Part shown: one piece after another, positions 37,157 through 46,045 of the stretch
Layout of the letters: the number at the start of each line of letters is the position of its first letter
How positions within the stretch are numbered: position 1 is the stretch's first letter
Source: Pseudoalteromonas sp. UG3-2
Lineage (GTDB): Bacteria > Pseudomonadota > Gammaproteobacteria > Enterobacterales > Alteromonadaceae
Direction: 5' to 3'
DNA length: 64,000 bases
Assembly (NCBI RefSeq): GCF_037120705.1
Contig: NZ_JAWLJU010000002.1
Location: forward strand, 3,285,175 to 3,349,174
The notes under the pieces: model-generated
The model's database searches: none
What the model was told of the DNA's origin: nothing
The model's input: the letters and a program-made list of their open reading frames with translations, nothing else
Position numbers and translations under genes: made by a program

Positions 37157-37180
37157 GGACGTCCATCCATCTAGAGGTTG
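37157..37180 (+). promoter_or_regulatory. Candidate MetJ operator (tandem met boxes)
   Basis: Three adjacent 8-bp units GGACGTCC, ATCCATCT and AGAGGTTG, the first matching the AGACGTCT met-box consensus at 6 of 8 positions and the second at 5 of 8. They lie 55-78 bp upstream of metA, where MetJ with S-adenosylmethionine would repress. The identification rests on pattern only. Confidence 0.45.
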
Positions 37181-37234
37181 ATATTTTCTGGTTTCGGTTC
37201 ATAATAACGGCATTCGATTTTTTAGGAGCATGGT

Positions 37235-38182
37235 ATGCCAATCACGGTTACTGACGAACTTCCGGCCATTAGTCAATTACGTCATGAAAATGTTTTTGTG
37301 ATACCGCAGAGTCGGGCTTCAACTCAAGAAATCCGTCCGATGCGCCTTGCTATCCTTAATTTGATGCCCAACAAGGTAGAGACCGAAGTACAGTTTATTC
37401 GACTGTTAGCCAATACGCCGCTGCAGGTCAACGTCGACTTACTGCGCCTAGACACCCACCGCAGCTCAGAAAACTCAGAGCAGCATTTGGATATGTTTTA
37501 CCGCTATTTTTCGGATGTAAAAGATAAAAACTACGATGCTTTAATTGTCACGGGCGCACCGCTGGCGCACCTGGAATACCATCAAGTGACGTATTGGCAA
37601 GAGCTGTGTGACTTTTTTGATTGGGCCGAGCATCATGTGACTTCGACCCTGTTCTCGTGTTGGGCGGCTCATGCGGCCATCTACCATCACCATGGTTTAA
37701 AGCGCGAGCTAAAACAAGACAAGCTTTGTGGGGTGTTTAAGCACTATTGTTATTTTGAGCACGGTGCTTTAACTCGAGGGTTTGATGATGAGTTTCTGGT
37801 GCCGCATTCGCGTTATGGTCATATCGATTTTGCCCAAATACAACGCTGTGAAGACTTAGTGGTATTGGCAGGCTCTGAGACTGTGGGGGCGTATTTACTT
37901 AAAAACCAGTCAGGAAGTCAGGTCTATATTACCGGGCATCCAGAATACGATGCCGACACCTTGGAAAAAGAGTACCAGCGCGACTGTGCAAAAATGGCCA
38001 ACGCGCCTTTACCACAAAACTACTTTCCCGATGACGACCCCAGTCGGACGCCATCAAAAACCTGGCAAAGCCATGCGTTTTTGTTATTCTCAAACTGGTT
38101 AAATTATTACGTTTACCAGACCACCCCATACGATATCAACCTGGTTAGCCAAGATGTAAGGACTAACAATTATGCCGAGTAA
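37235..38182 (+). CDS. metA: Homoserine O-acyltransferase MetA
   Basis: 315 residues aligning over its length with E. coli MetA. It activates homoserine for methionine synthesis. The catalytic Cys142 ([10 protein letters not shown]) and TGHPEYD (His235/Glu237) are present, as is [14 protein letters not shown]. Residue 111, which decides acyl-CoA choice (Gly in the succinyl, Glu in the acetyl enzymes), is Ala here ([10 protein letters not shown]). AGGAGCATGGT precedes ATG 37235. It overlaps the next gene by 11 bp, so metA and the two metH parts form an operon. Confidence 0.96.
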   Translation: MPITVTDELPAISQLRHENVFVIPQSRASTQEIRPMRLAILNLMPNKVETEVQFIRLLANTPLQVNVDLLRLDTHRSSENSEQHLDMFYRYFSDVKDKNYDALIVTGAPLAHLEYHQVTYWQELCDFFDWAEHHVTSTLFSCWAAHAAIYHHHGLKRELKQDKLCGVFKHYCYFEHGALTRGFDDEFLVPHSRYGHIDFAQIQRCEDLVVLAGSETVGAYLLKNQSGSQVYITGHPEYDADTLEKEYQRDCAKMANAPLPQNYFPDDDPSRTPSKTWQSHAFLLFSNWLNYYVYQTTPYDINLVSQDVRTNNYAE

Positions 38183-39251
38183 TTCTGCCGTGAACGGTGA
38201 ACAAATCAGTCAGCAACTGGCTCATGCCATGAGTCAGCGCATCCTTATTTTAGATGGTGCCATGGGAACCATGATCCAGCAGCATAAACTTGAGGAAGAA
38301 GATTATCGTGGCGAACGCTTTAAAGACTGGCACGTGCTTATTAAAGGCAACAACGACCTGTTAAGTCTGACTCAGCCTGAGATCATCAAACAAATTCATG
38401 GCGATTATTTGGCCGCGGGCGCTGACATTATTGAAACCAATACCTTCAATGCCACGACCATTTCCATGGCTGACTATGACATGGCGAATTTAAGTCGAGA
38501 AATTAACCTTGAGTCGGCGAAACTGGCCCGCAGTGTGGCCGATGAGTTTACCGCAAAAGAGCCCAATAAGCCCCGTTACGTTGCCGGTGTTTTAGGCCCT
38601 ACCTCGAAAACTTGTTCGATTTCTCCCGACGTCAATGACCCGGGTTTTCGTAACATCACCTTTGATAAATTGGTGGCGGCTTACGTCGAGTCAACCTTGG
38701 CACTGATCGAAGGCGGTGTGCATTTAATTTTGATTGAAACCATTTTTGATACCCTAAACGCTAAAGCAGCGTCATTTGCCGTAGAAGAAGCATTTGAGCA
38801 AGCAGGGGTTACTTTACCGGTGATGATTTCTGGCACCATTACCGATGCTTCTGGGCGAACCTTGTCGGGGCAGACCACAGAAGCGTTTTATAACTCCATC
38901 CGCCATATCAAGCCGATATCCATTGGCCTCAACTGTGCACTGGGCCCAGACTTATTGCGTCAATACGTCGAAGAGCTCGCCAGTGTTTGCGAAACCTATA
39001 CCTCTGTGCACCCCAATGCCGGTCTACCCAATGAGTTTGGTGAGTATGATTTAGAAGCGCAAGAAATGGCGCAAGAAATCATCGACTGGGGCCAAGCGGG
39101 TTTTATTAATATTGTTGGAGGCTGTTGCGGTACTACGCCTGAGCATATTCGCGCCTTTGCCAAAGGACTCGAACACACCGCGCCACGGCCCTTACCTACG
39201 CTTGAAGTGCGGATGCGCTTGGCTGGCCTTGAAGCATGTAACTTAAATTAG
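38172..39251 (+). CDS. metH: Methionine synthase, homocysteine-binding part (split MetH)
   Basis: 359 residues equal to the N-terminal homocysteine module of MetH. It begins with an extra leader, then [19 protein letters not shown]; the zinc cysteines are in GLNCALGPD and [10 protein letters not shown]. It ends [14 protein letters not shown], exactly where E. coli MetH continues [18 protein letters not shown]. The homocysteine module activates the thiol for methylation from the cobalamin module encoded next. Start is inside metA (11-bp overlap). The stop is TAG 39249-39251, with AGGA overlapping it as ribosome site of the next gene. Confidence 0.93.
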   Translation: MPSNSAVNGEQISQQLAHAMSQRILILDGAMGTMIQQHKLEEEDYRGERFKDWHVLIKGNNDLLSLTQPEIIKQIHGDYLAAGADIIETNTFNATTISMADYDMANLSREINLESAKLARSVADEFTAKEPNKPRYVAGVLGPTSKTCSISPDVNDPGFRNITFDKLVAAYVESTLALIEGGVHLILIETIFDTLNAKAASFAVEEAFEQAGVTLPVMISGTITDASGRTLSGQTTEAFYNSIRHIKPISIGLNCALGPDLLRQYVEELASVCETYTSVHPNAGLPNEFGEYDLEAQEMAQEIIDWGQAGFINIVGGCCGTTPEHIRAFAKGLEHTAPRPLPTLEVRMRLAGLEACNLN

Positions 39252-39261
39252 GATTTTCACC

Positions 39262-41889
39262 ATGACCCAAACCGCAGTATTTACCAATGTTGGTGAACGG
39301 ACTAACGTCACAGGCTCTGCACGATTTAAACGCCTGATTTTAGAAGAAGATTACGAAACGGCATTGGAAGTAGCCCAAGAGCAGGTGGAAAATGGCGCGC
39401 AAATTATTGATATCAACATGGATGAAGCCATGTTGGACTCCAAAGCCGCCATGGTTAAATTTCTTAACCTGATTGCTTCTGAGCCAGACATCTCCCGAGT
39501 GCCCATTATGGTCGACTCATCAAAATGGGAAGTCATTGAAGCTGGGCTCAAGTGCATTCAAGGCAAGGCCATTGTTAACTCTATTTCGCTTAAAGAGGGC
39601 GAAGCGCCTTTTATTCAACAAGCGAAAACCATTAAGCGTTTCGGCGCTGCTGTGGTGGTAATGGCGTTTGATGAAGACGGCCAAGCGGAAACGGCCGACA
39701 GAAAGTATGAGATCTGCGCCCGCTCCTATGACATCTTGGTGAAGCAACTTGGCTTCCCGCCAGAAGACATCATTTTCGATCCTAATATCTTTGCGGTGGC
39801 CACGGGGATTGAAGAGCATGACAACTACGCCGTTGAATTTATTGAGGGCACGCGGCGCATAAAACAGAATTTACCTCACTGTAAGGTGTCGGGTGGGGTG
39901 TCGAATGTGTCTTTCTCTTTTCGCGGCAACAACCCCGTGCGCGAGGCCATTCACTCGGTGTTTTTATATCACGCCATTAAAGCGGGTATGGACATGGGGA
40001 TTGTCAATGCCGGGCAATTGACGGTGTATGATGACATTCCCAGCGAACTGAGAAATGCCGTTGAAGATGTGATCCTCAATAAAGACCCCGGCGCTGGTGA
40101 GCGCTTAGTGGAGATCGCGCCAAAGTACTCTGGTATGGCACAAGCCGAGAAACAAGAGGACTTAGAGTGGCGCAGCTGGCCGGTTGCTAAGCGCTTAGAG
40201 CATGCTTTAGTGAAAGGGATCACGGAGTTTATCGATGAAGATACCGAAGCCTGTCGCCAGCAATTTGATAAGCCCATCCAGGTCATTGAGGGGCCGTTAA
40301 TGGATGGCATGAATGTGGTCGGCGATTTATTCGGTGCCGGCAAGATGTTTCTTCCCCAGGTGGTGAAATCGGCGCGCGTGATGAAGCGAGCCGTGGCTTA
40401 CCTCGACCCCTTTATTGAGGCAGAAAAAGAAGAGGGGGCGACTAATGGTAAGGTGATCATGGCCACCGTTAAAGGCGATGTTCACGATATTGGTAAAAAC
40501 ATCGTGGGGGTAGTGCTGCAATGCAATAACTACGAGGTGATTGACTTAGGGGTGATGGTACCGGCAGAAAAAATTCTGCAAACCGCCATTGATGAAAATG
40601 CTGATGTTATTGGCCTGTCAGGGCTAATTACGCCGTCACTGGATGAAATGGTGCATGTGGCAAAAGAAATGACTCGGCGTGGTTTCGATATTCCGCTGTT
40701 AATTGGCGGTGCCACGACCTCAAAAGCCCATACCGCGGTGAAAATTGAGCCGCAATACCAACATGGTGTGGTGTACGTGAATAACGCCAGCCGTGCGGTG
40801 GGAGTGGTATCAAATCTATTGAGTCAATCACAAAAGCCGGAGTTTTTAGCTAAAACCACCGCTGAATATGAAAAAGTGCGAGCCCAACAGGCGCGCAAAA
40901 AGCCCCGCTCCAAGCCGGTATCCCTTGCTCGAGCAAGAGACAATGCGGTCAACATTGATTGGCAAAACTACACCCCTCCGGTGCCTAACAAGCTTGGTAT
41001 TACTGAGTTCAAAGACGTCACAGTAGAAACGTTACGTGATTATATTGATTGGACTCCTTTTTTCATGACGTGGTCGTTGGCTGGAAAATACCCGCGTATT
41101 TTAAGCGATGAAGTGGTGGGAGAAGAAGCGCAAAAGCTCTACCACGATGCCAACGTTATGTTGGATGATTTAGCGCAATCAGGGCATTTACAGCCACTGG
41201 GAGTAATTGGATTATTCCCAGCTAATCGCGTTGGCGATGACATTGAAATTTATCAAGATGAGCGCCGCGATAAAGTGCTGTTAAGGTCGTGTCAGCTGCG
41301 TCAGCAAACCGAGAAAACCGATTTTCCTAATTATTGTTTGTCTGACTACATCGCGCCAAAAGGCACGGCAGATTATTTTGGTGGCTTTGCGGTGACGGGA
41401 GGCTTGGAAGAAGATGACTTGGCGGCTGCGTTTGATGCTCAGCAAGACGATTACAATAAAATCATGATCAAAGCCGTGGCGGATCGCTTAGCCGAAGCCT
41501 TTGCTGAGTATTTACATGAGCGTGTACGCAAAGAATACTGGGGCTTTGCTGCCGATGAGTCACTGTCGAACGAAGAGCTTATTCGCGAAAACTATCAAGG
41601 GATCCGACCGGCACCTGGTTATCCGGCTTGTCCAGAGCACACCGAAAAAGCCAAGATTTGGCAGTTACTCGAGGTTGAAAAGCGCCTTGGTATGAAGTTG
41701 ACCAGCTCCTATGCTATGTGGCCTGGCGCTGCGGTATCAGGGTGGTATTTCTCTCATCCTGAGTCAAAGTACTTTGCGGTAGCCGGGATCCAAGCCGATC
41801 AGGTAGCAGACTATGCTGACCGCCAAGGCATGAGCCTCGCAGAGGCCGAGCGTTGGTTGGCGCCAAACCTTGGTTATGAGCCGCAATAA
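39262..41889 (+). CDS. metH: Methionine synthase, folate/cobalamin/activation part (split MetH)
   Basis: 875 residues. It begins [20 protein letters not shown] and holds the pterin-binding domain (residues about 1-290), cobalamin cap and Rossmann domain ([13 protein letters not shown] with the axial His), and the SAM activation domain ([15 protein letters not shown]). With the preceding gene it totals 1234 residues against about 1227 in E. coli. It starts 10 bp after the first part, in a different reading frame, with its own AGGA. The two halves must associate to make a complete methionine synthase. Confidence 0.95.
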   Translation: MTQTAVFTNVGERTNVTGSARFKRLILEEDYETALEVAQEQVENGAQIIDINMDEAMLDSKAAMVKFLNLIASEPDISRVPIMVDSSKWEVIEAGLKCIQGKAIVNSISLKEGEAPFIQQAKTIKRFGAAVVVMAFDEDGQAETADRKYEICARSYDILVKQLGFPPEDIIFDPNIFAVATGIEEHDNYAVEFIEGTRRIKQNLPHCKVSGGVSNVSFSFRGNNPVREAIHSVFLYHAIKAGMDMGIVNAGQLTVYDDIPSELRNAVEDVILNKDPGAGERLVEIAPKYSGMAQAEKQEDLEWRSWPVAKRLEHALVKGITEFIDEDTEACRQQFDKPIQVIEGPLMDGMNVVGDLFGAGKMFLPQVVKSARVMKRAVAYLDPFIEAEKEEGATNGKVIMATVKGDVHDIGKNIVGVVLQCNNYEVIDLGVMVPAEKILQTAIDENADVIGLSGLITPSLDEMVHVAKEMTRRGFDIPLLIGGATTSKAHTAVKIEPQYQHGVVYVNNASRAVGVVSNLLSQSQKPEFLAKTTAEYEKVRAQQARKKPRSKPVSLARARDNAVNIDWQNYTPPVPNKLGITEFKDVTVETLRDYIDWTPFFMTWSLAGKYPRILSDEVVGEEAQKLYHDANVMLDDLAQSGHLQPLGVIGLFPANRVGDDIEIYQDERRDKVLLRSCQLRQQTEKTDFPNYCLSDYIAPKGTADYFGGFAVTGGLEEDDLAAAFDAQQDDYNKIMIKAVADRLAEAFAEYLHERVRKEYWGFAADESLSNEELIRENYQGIRPAPGYPACPEHTEKAKIWQLLEVEKRLGMKLTSSYAMWPGAAVSGWYFSHPESKYFAVAGIQADQVADYADRQGMSLAEAERWLAPNLGYEPQ

Positions 41890-41894
41890 TAAGC

Positions 41895-41928
41895 TTAGGC
41901 CAGTTTCAGAGCTCTGTGACTGGCCTAA
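41895..41928 (+). terminator. Hairpin after the methionine operon
   Basis: 10-bp stem TTAGGCCAGT / ACTGGCCTAA with a 14-nt loop; no T-run after it. Probably the 3' end of the metA-metH-metH transcript. Confidence 0.6.
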
Positions 41929-42044
41929 CTGAAGTTTAGCCATTCAACCAAAGTTATTAATTTATGTATTTTTATGGTTAACAAAAGCACAATGTTTCCA
42001 GTATACTGCCAAAATCCATTACGATATTTGAGCTACACACAATA

Positions 42045-42929
42045 ATGGCAAAACTGGGGTTGTGGTTACTTTGTTTGTTGTCGGCACCGAGTTGGGCAAA
42101 TAATCAACTGGTGGTTGATATTATTAGCAGTGAAAACTTCAGCCAGCGTTATCAGCAGTTTTTAAATGGCAAACATGTCCTTGATGTCGATAGCTTTTAC
42201 CCCTCTACCAAAGGCTCCCATATCGAAATCGTAGAAATGGTGCTATTACAACAGGCGCTGTTTCTTGGCGGTGAAACACGAGAAGTGGTATTTCGGCCTA
42301 AACCTGCAACCAACATCCTCGAATTTTCTGACTTACTTTCGGGTGAAAGTTTGATTTTGGCCCGCTCTGTGTGGCATGAAAATATTGTTGATTTCCGCGG
42401 CTCTGTGTACATCTCCGAACCCGTGGTTGAGTTTGGCGATTACGAAGCCGGCTTGTATGTCAGTGAAGACAATGTGGCCGCGCAACAAACCCCTTTTTCG
42501 CAATTGAAACAGTTAAGTGTGGTGTCTAATCCGAGGTGGCAAGTGGATTGGCGGGCGTTATTAAACACCGAGCTTAACCTGGTGAGCTTTATTGGTCCTT
42601 GGGAAACCATGCTTGCCATGGTAGAAAACGAGCTGGTGGATGCCATGTTAGTGAACTTTAGTGTCAGTGATGAGCTGACATTAAACTACGCGGATAAACG
42701 TTATGTGCCCATTAATGGTATTAAAGTGGTGTTGCCGGATTCTCGCCATTTTGTGGTGAGTAAGAATCACCCTGAAGGCGCCGCGGTATTTGCAGCGTTA
42801 AATCGTGGCTTAGCAACATTGCGCCAGCGCGGCGTGTTAAAAAAAGCCTTAGAGCAGTCTGGCTTTATTAATCCCCAAGTGGCCAATTGGCAAGTGGCTA
42901 ATCACAGTATGTTGGTTGAGGAGCAGTGA
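42045..42929 (+). CDS. Periplasmic substrate-binding-like protein
   Basis: 294 residues with a signal peptide (LWLLCLLSAPSWANN). It is built like a type-3 extracellular solute-binding protein (PBPb): an N-terminal lobe with HIEIVEMVLLQQALFLGG, then FSDLLSGESLILA, and a C-terminal lobe GPWETMLAMVENELVDAMLV and FVVSKNHPEGAAVFAALNRG. There is no transporter nearby; instead its end overlaps the TPR-GGDEF gene by 4 bp. It probably senses a ligand for that cyclase. The ligand is unknown. Confidence 0.82.
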   Translation: MAKLGLWLLCLLSAPSWANNQLVVDIISSENFSQRYQQFLNGKHVLDVDSFYPSTKGSHIEIVEMVLLQQALFLGGETREVVFRPKPATNILEFSDLLSGESLILARSVWHENIVDFRGSVYISEPVVEFGDYEAGLYVSEDNVAAQQTPFSQLKQLSVVSNPRWQVDWRALLNTELNLVSFIGPWETMLAMVENELVDAMLVNFSVSDELTLNYADKRYVPINGIKVVLPDSRHFVVSKNHPEGAAVFAALNRGLATLRQRGVLKKALEQSGFINPQVANWQVANHSMLVEEQ

Positions 42930-44767
42930 TGCCATTACGTTGGTTAGCGGTGTTGTTACTGGTCGGTCAGGCGTCTGCGTATACCTCCGCGCTAGACTTA
43001 GCCGAACAGTTTGTTGAGCTTGAAGCCAAGGTCGAGGCAAATTACGACTTGCACTTATTGCCAGAGGTTAAAGCGCAGAAACAACAAGCAAAAGGCCAAG
43101 GTCAGCAAGCATTGTTACTCCAGCTGTTATTACTTGAGGGAAGTATTGTACAGCATTATGGTGATTATGAGCGCGGTCTCGAGCTACATAAACAGGCGCT
43201 GCAATTGGCTAATCAATTAGGCGATGCGGCACTGAAAGTAAAAGCGTATTTGGCCATTGCGCATTTAGATATTGATTTAGAAAACCTAAAACACGCCCAA
43301 GACTACCTCAATAAAGCCACACAGTTGGCCGCACAACTGCACACAGCCAATCAACTAAAAGCGCAAGTGGCACTGTGGCAGGCGCGACTTTATGTCAATA
43401 AAGGTGCCTATCGCTTAGCATTGCAACACAGCAATATCAATTTACAAAACGTGGATAACAAAACCGCCAATCGCCTTCGTCTTACCCGTGCTCAAGCCTA
43501 TCTTGAACTGGGCCAATACCCGCAAGCCGAGGCACTACTCGCTCACGTTGGTCGCAGCGAGTCGGTAGCGCAGGATCAACAAATGCGTATTACAAATGCC
43601 TTATTAGCGGCACGGGTGCAATTGCAAGCCGGAGAGTTTGCCGCGGCGATTGACCTGGCTGAGCAAGGTTTACAAGAAACCTTAGGCACGCGCTTCTTAC
43701 AGCAGCAATCGCAGCTGCAGTGGACCTTGGCTTCGGCCTACGCTCAGCTTGGCAACTACGCTGAGGGCTATCGTTTTTTGAAGCGTTTTTCATTGACCAA
43801 ACGCGCGTTAAACCTACAAAAACGTAATAACAAACTGTTAAAGCTCGAGGCGCAATACGCCTTAGCGCAACAGCAGCAAGCCGTAAGCGAGCTTGAGCGT
43901 GACAACGCCATTCAAGCAAAGCAAATTTTAGCCCATCAGCAACAGCTGGAAAACGCCCAGCTCACCCAACAGCGTTGGTTGTTAGTTGCGGTATTAGCGC
44001 TTACGCTGGTACTGGTTTTTTACTGGCGCTGGCAAAATCGCCGTTACACCAAGTTACTCGAACAACAAGTGGCGCAGCGCACTGAAGAGTTGGCGGAGCG
44101 AAATCAAAGGCTACAAACACTCAGCTTTACCGATAGCCTCACGGGGTTAAGTAACCGGCATCATTTTTTTAGTGTGATTGATGGTACCGTTGCAGCAGTG
44201 GATCAACGCTTACAACAAGCAGGCCCCGATGGTCGGAGCGATTTAGTGTTTGCCATAGTTGATATTGATCACTTCAAAACCATCAACGACAGCTATGGCC
44301 ATGCCGCAGGAGACATCGTGCTGCAAGACTTCGCTGCTATTTTAAAGCAGTGTACTCGGGAGTCTGATTTACTGGTTCGTTGGGGGGGCGAAGAGTTTTT
44401 ATTGGTAATGAGCGGCACCGAGCGCCAACGTGTTACCACTGTCATTGAGCGCATCCGGCAACAGGTTGAGAGCTACCCATTTATGGTGAACGATCAACCG
44501 ATTAATTGCAGCTGTTCGATTGGCTTTGCAGCTTACCCCTTTAATCTAGCACATCCACAGCAGCTCAGTTGGGAGCAAGTACTGGAACTGGCGGACGCCG
44601 GGTTATATCTAGCTAAAGCATCGCAGCGTAATGCTTGGGTAGGTATTGAAACTGGCAGTGAGTTGCTCGATATAGCATCGGATAAGTTAGTAAAACGTGC
44701 GCACCAGCTGATTAAAGAAGGCAAGCTCAAGCTGAGCACAAATATCAAGCAGTTAAATCCTGATTGA
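42926..44767 (+). CDS. TPR-GGDEF diguanylate cyclase
   Basis: 613 residues. A signal segment (WLAVLLLVGQASAYTS) leads to several periplasmic TPR units (residues 60-310), a coiled coil, one membrane helix (WLLVAVLALTLVLVFYW, residues about 352-368), and a GGDEF domain with GGEEF at 487-491 and an RxxD (RESD) inhibition site five residues before it. It should make c-di-GMP. ATG 42926 is inside the end of the binding-protein gene (ATGA overlap), so the two are translationally coupled. Confidence 0.92.
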   Translation: MMPLRWLAVLLLVGQASAYTSALDLAEQFVELEAKVEANYDLHLLPEVKAQKQQAKGQGQQALLLQLLLLEGSIVQHYGDYERGLELHKQALQLANQLGDAALKVKAYLAIAHLDIDLENLKHAQDYLNKATQLAAQLHTANQLKAQVALWQARLYVNKGAYRLALQHSNINLQNVDNKTANRLRLTRAQAYLELGQYPQAEALLAHVGRSESVAQDQQMRITNALLAARVQLQAGEFAAAIDLAEQGLQETLGTRFLQQQSQLQWTLASAYAQLGNYAEGYRFLKRFSLTKRALNLQKRNNKLLKLEAQYALAQQQQAVSELERDNAIQAKQILAHQQQLENAQLTQQRWLLVAVLALTLVLVFYWRWQNRRYTKLLEQQVAQRTEELAERNQRLQTLSFTDSLTGLSNRHHFFSVIDGTVAAVDQRLQQAGPDGRSDLVFAIVDIDHFKTINDSYGHAAGDIVLQDFAAILKQCTRESDLLVRWGGEEFLLVMSGTERQRVTTVIERIRQQVESYPFMVNDQPINCSCSIGFAAYPFNLAHPQQLSWEQVLELADAGLYLAKASQRNAWVGIETGSELLDIASDKLVKRAHQLIKEGKLKLSTNIKQLNPD

Positions 44768-44894
44768 AGTTAATCATTTAAGCCCTGAATATCCTAGTTC
44801 AACTACACAAAATGCAATACTCATTGCCCTTTGGAACAAACTCGTATTATGGTAAAGCTGGCACTTCACCAGCTGCCTGCCGCTTTATGGGTAT

Positions 44895-45983
44895 TTATAG
44901 TTCTAGCCTGAAAAATGCACCTAAAGACAGTTGCTTAGCTTGATTTGGCGTAATATCATCCATGGCTATAGTGAGGCCAAAGTGACTATTACTTAGGCTT
45001 ATTTCAGGGGTAAAGTGTTTGGTATCTAGTAATAGCTTCAGTCGTAGGCTCTCATGTATGGGAAGCTCAGCCCCAACCAGAAAAAAATTCTGTTCGGCTT
45101 GGTGGTTTAATCTTGCGATAAAAGTGACAAATTCAGTAGCCTGTGTTGCCGTGAGCTTAATCTGTTTTGGCAGTCGGTAGTGGTAGCTATCTTCTCCCTC
45201 GAACCCCCTCAATAAAGGCCTAAAGCTGTTAAACCCCTCATTTTCAATAAAGCTGCCTTTAGTATTGATATTGGCCTCAGAGTAGCCAGCGTCATTCGCC
45301 TCGAACCTATTTAGCCAATCTTTGACTGCAACAGCAATAGTCAGTGCAGAGCTGAGTTGCCAGTGGGCTGAGAAGTCGACAGAGTAACCATTGCCTGAAT
45401 CTTGCCAGTCGCCATTATTGGGACGTTTCAAAAAGTTGTTATGAGAATAGTGTTCATAATAGTCTAAAGATCCCAGTAAACTGTTATCTTGTCGCCCGCG
45501 CACTTCACCATTGGCCACGGTATGACGAAAATAATCTACATACCAATAGTTAGCTTGAAACTCTAAAGTTAAGGAGTCAGTGAGAGTGTGTTGATATGCT
45601 ATTCCTGCCCCTTTACTACGATTTGCCATGTACTCTAATTGAACAGCATACGTTTCTTTATCTAAAAGAGGTAAGTTATTGTGTTCCTGATAATACCCAA
45701 GAGCAGTGTCCGGATTGGTATTAATAAAATAATCAGCACGTTGCAGTAAATGTATACTGAATTTAGGAGCGAACTCAGGCGCTAAGCTTACGCCAAATCG
45801 TGCTTGTGCATGGCCATTATCAGCATCACTCTGCGGTCTAACTTGCCACTTATCTTTAGCAATATCCATGATTGGTGAAATATTGCTAAACGCACTGGTG
45901 TCTGAGTAAAACTCGAGCTGTTGTGCTGTTACTTGAAAGCTGAGTAAAGCCAGTATTGAAGCAATCTTATAACTATTTTTCAT
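44895..45983 (-). CDS. Predicted outer-membrane beta-barrel protein
   Basis: 362 residues with a signal peptide (IASILALLSFQVTAQ). The mature part has alternating polar/hydrophobic strands with many aromatic residues (LTLEFQANYWYVDYF, FSAHWQLSSALTIAVAV, LRLKLLLDTKHFTPEI) and ends GAFFRLEL, consistent with a C-terminal beta-signal. I do not recognise the family. It lies downstream of the giant lipoprotein gene, behind a terminator only 15 bp before its ATG, so it may be an attenuated second gene of the same unit. Confidence 0.65.
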   Translation of the reverse strand: MKNSYKIASILALLSFQVTAQQLEFYSDTSAFSNISPIMDIAKDKWQVRPQSDADNGHAQARFGVSLAPEFAPKFSIHLLQRADYFINTNPDTALGYYQEHNNLPLLDKETYAVQLEYMANRSKGAGIAYQHTLTDSLTLEFQANYWYVDYFRHTVANGEVRGRQDNSLLGSLDYYEHYSHNNFLKRPNNGDWQDSGNGYSVDFSAHWQLSSALTIAVAVKDWLNRFEANDAGYSEANINTKGSFIENEGFNSFRPLLRGFEGEDSYHYRLPKQIKLTATQATEFVTFIARLNHQAEQNFFLVGAELPIHESLRLKLLLDTKHFTPEISLSNSHFGLTIAMDDITPNQAKQLSLGAFFRLEL

Positions 45984-45998
45984 TACTATATACTATAT

Positions 45999-46025
45999 AA
46001 AAAAGGCCTACGTTGAAGTAGGCCT
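45999..46025 (-). terminator. Intrinsic terminator after the giant lipoprotein gene
   Basis: On the minus strand, AGGCCTAC ttcaac GTAGGCCT then TTTTTT. It lies between the lipoprotein stop (46046) and the beta-barrel start (45983). Some read-through could supply the downstream gene. Confidence 0.85.
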
Positions 46026-46045
46026 GTGTTGTTGTTAGTTAAGCA

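Noticed and set aside
39241..39265. Frameshift error breaking a single metH
   Set aside because: Both parts end and begin cleanly at a domain border with a ribosome site for the second; gene fission is the better explanation.
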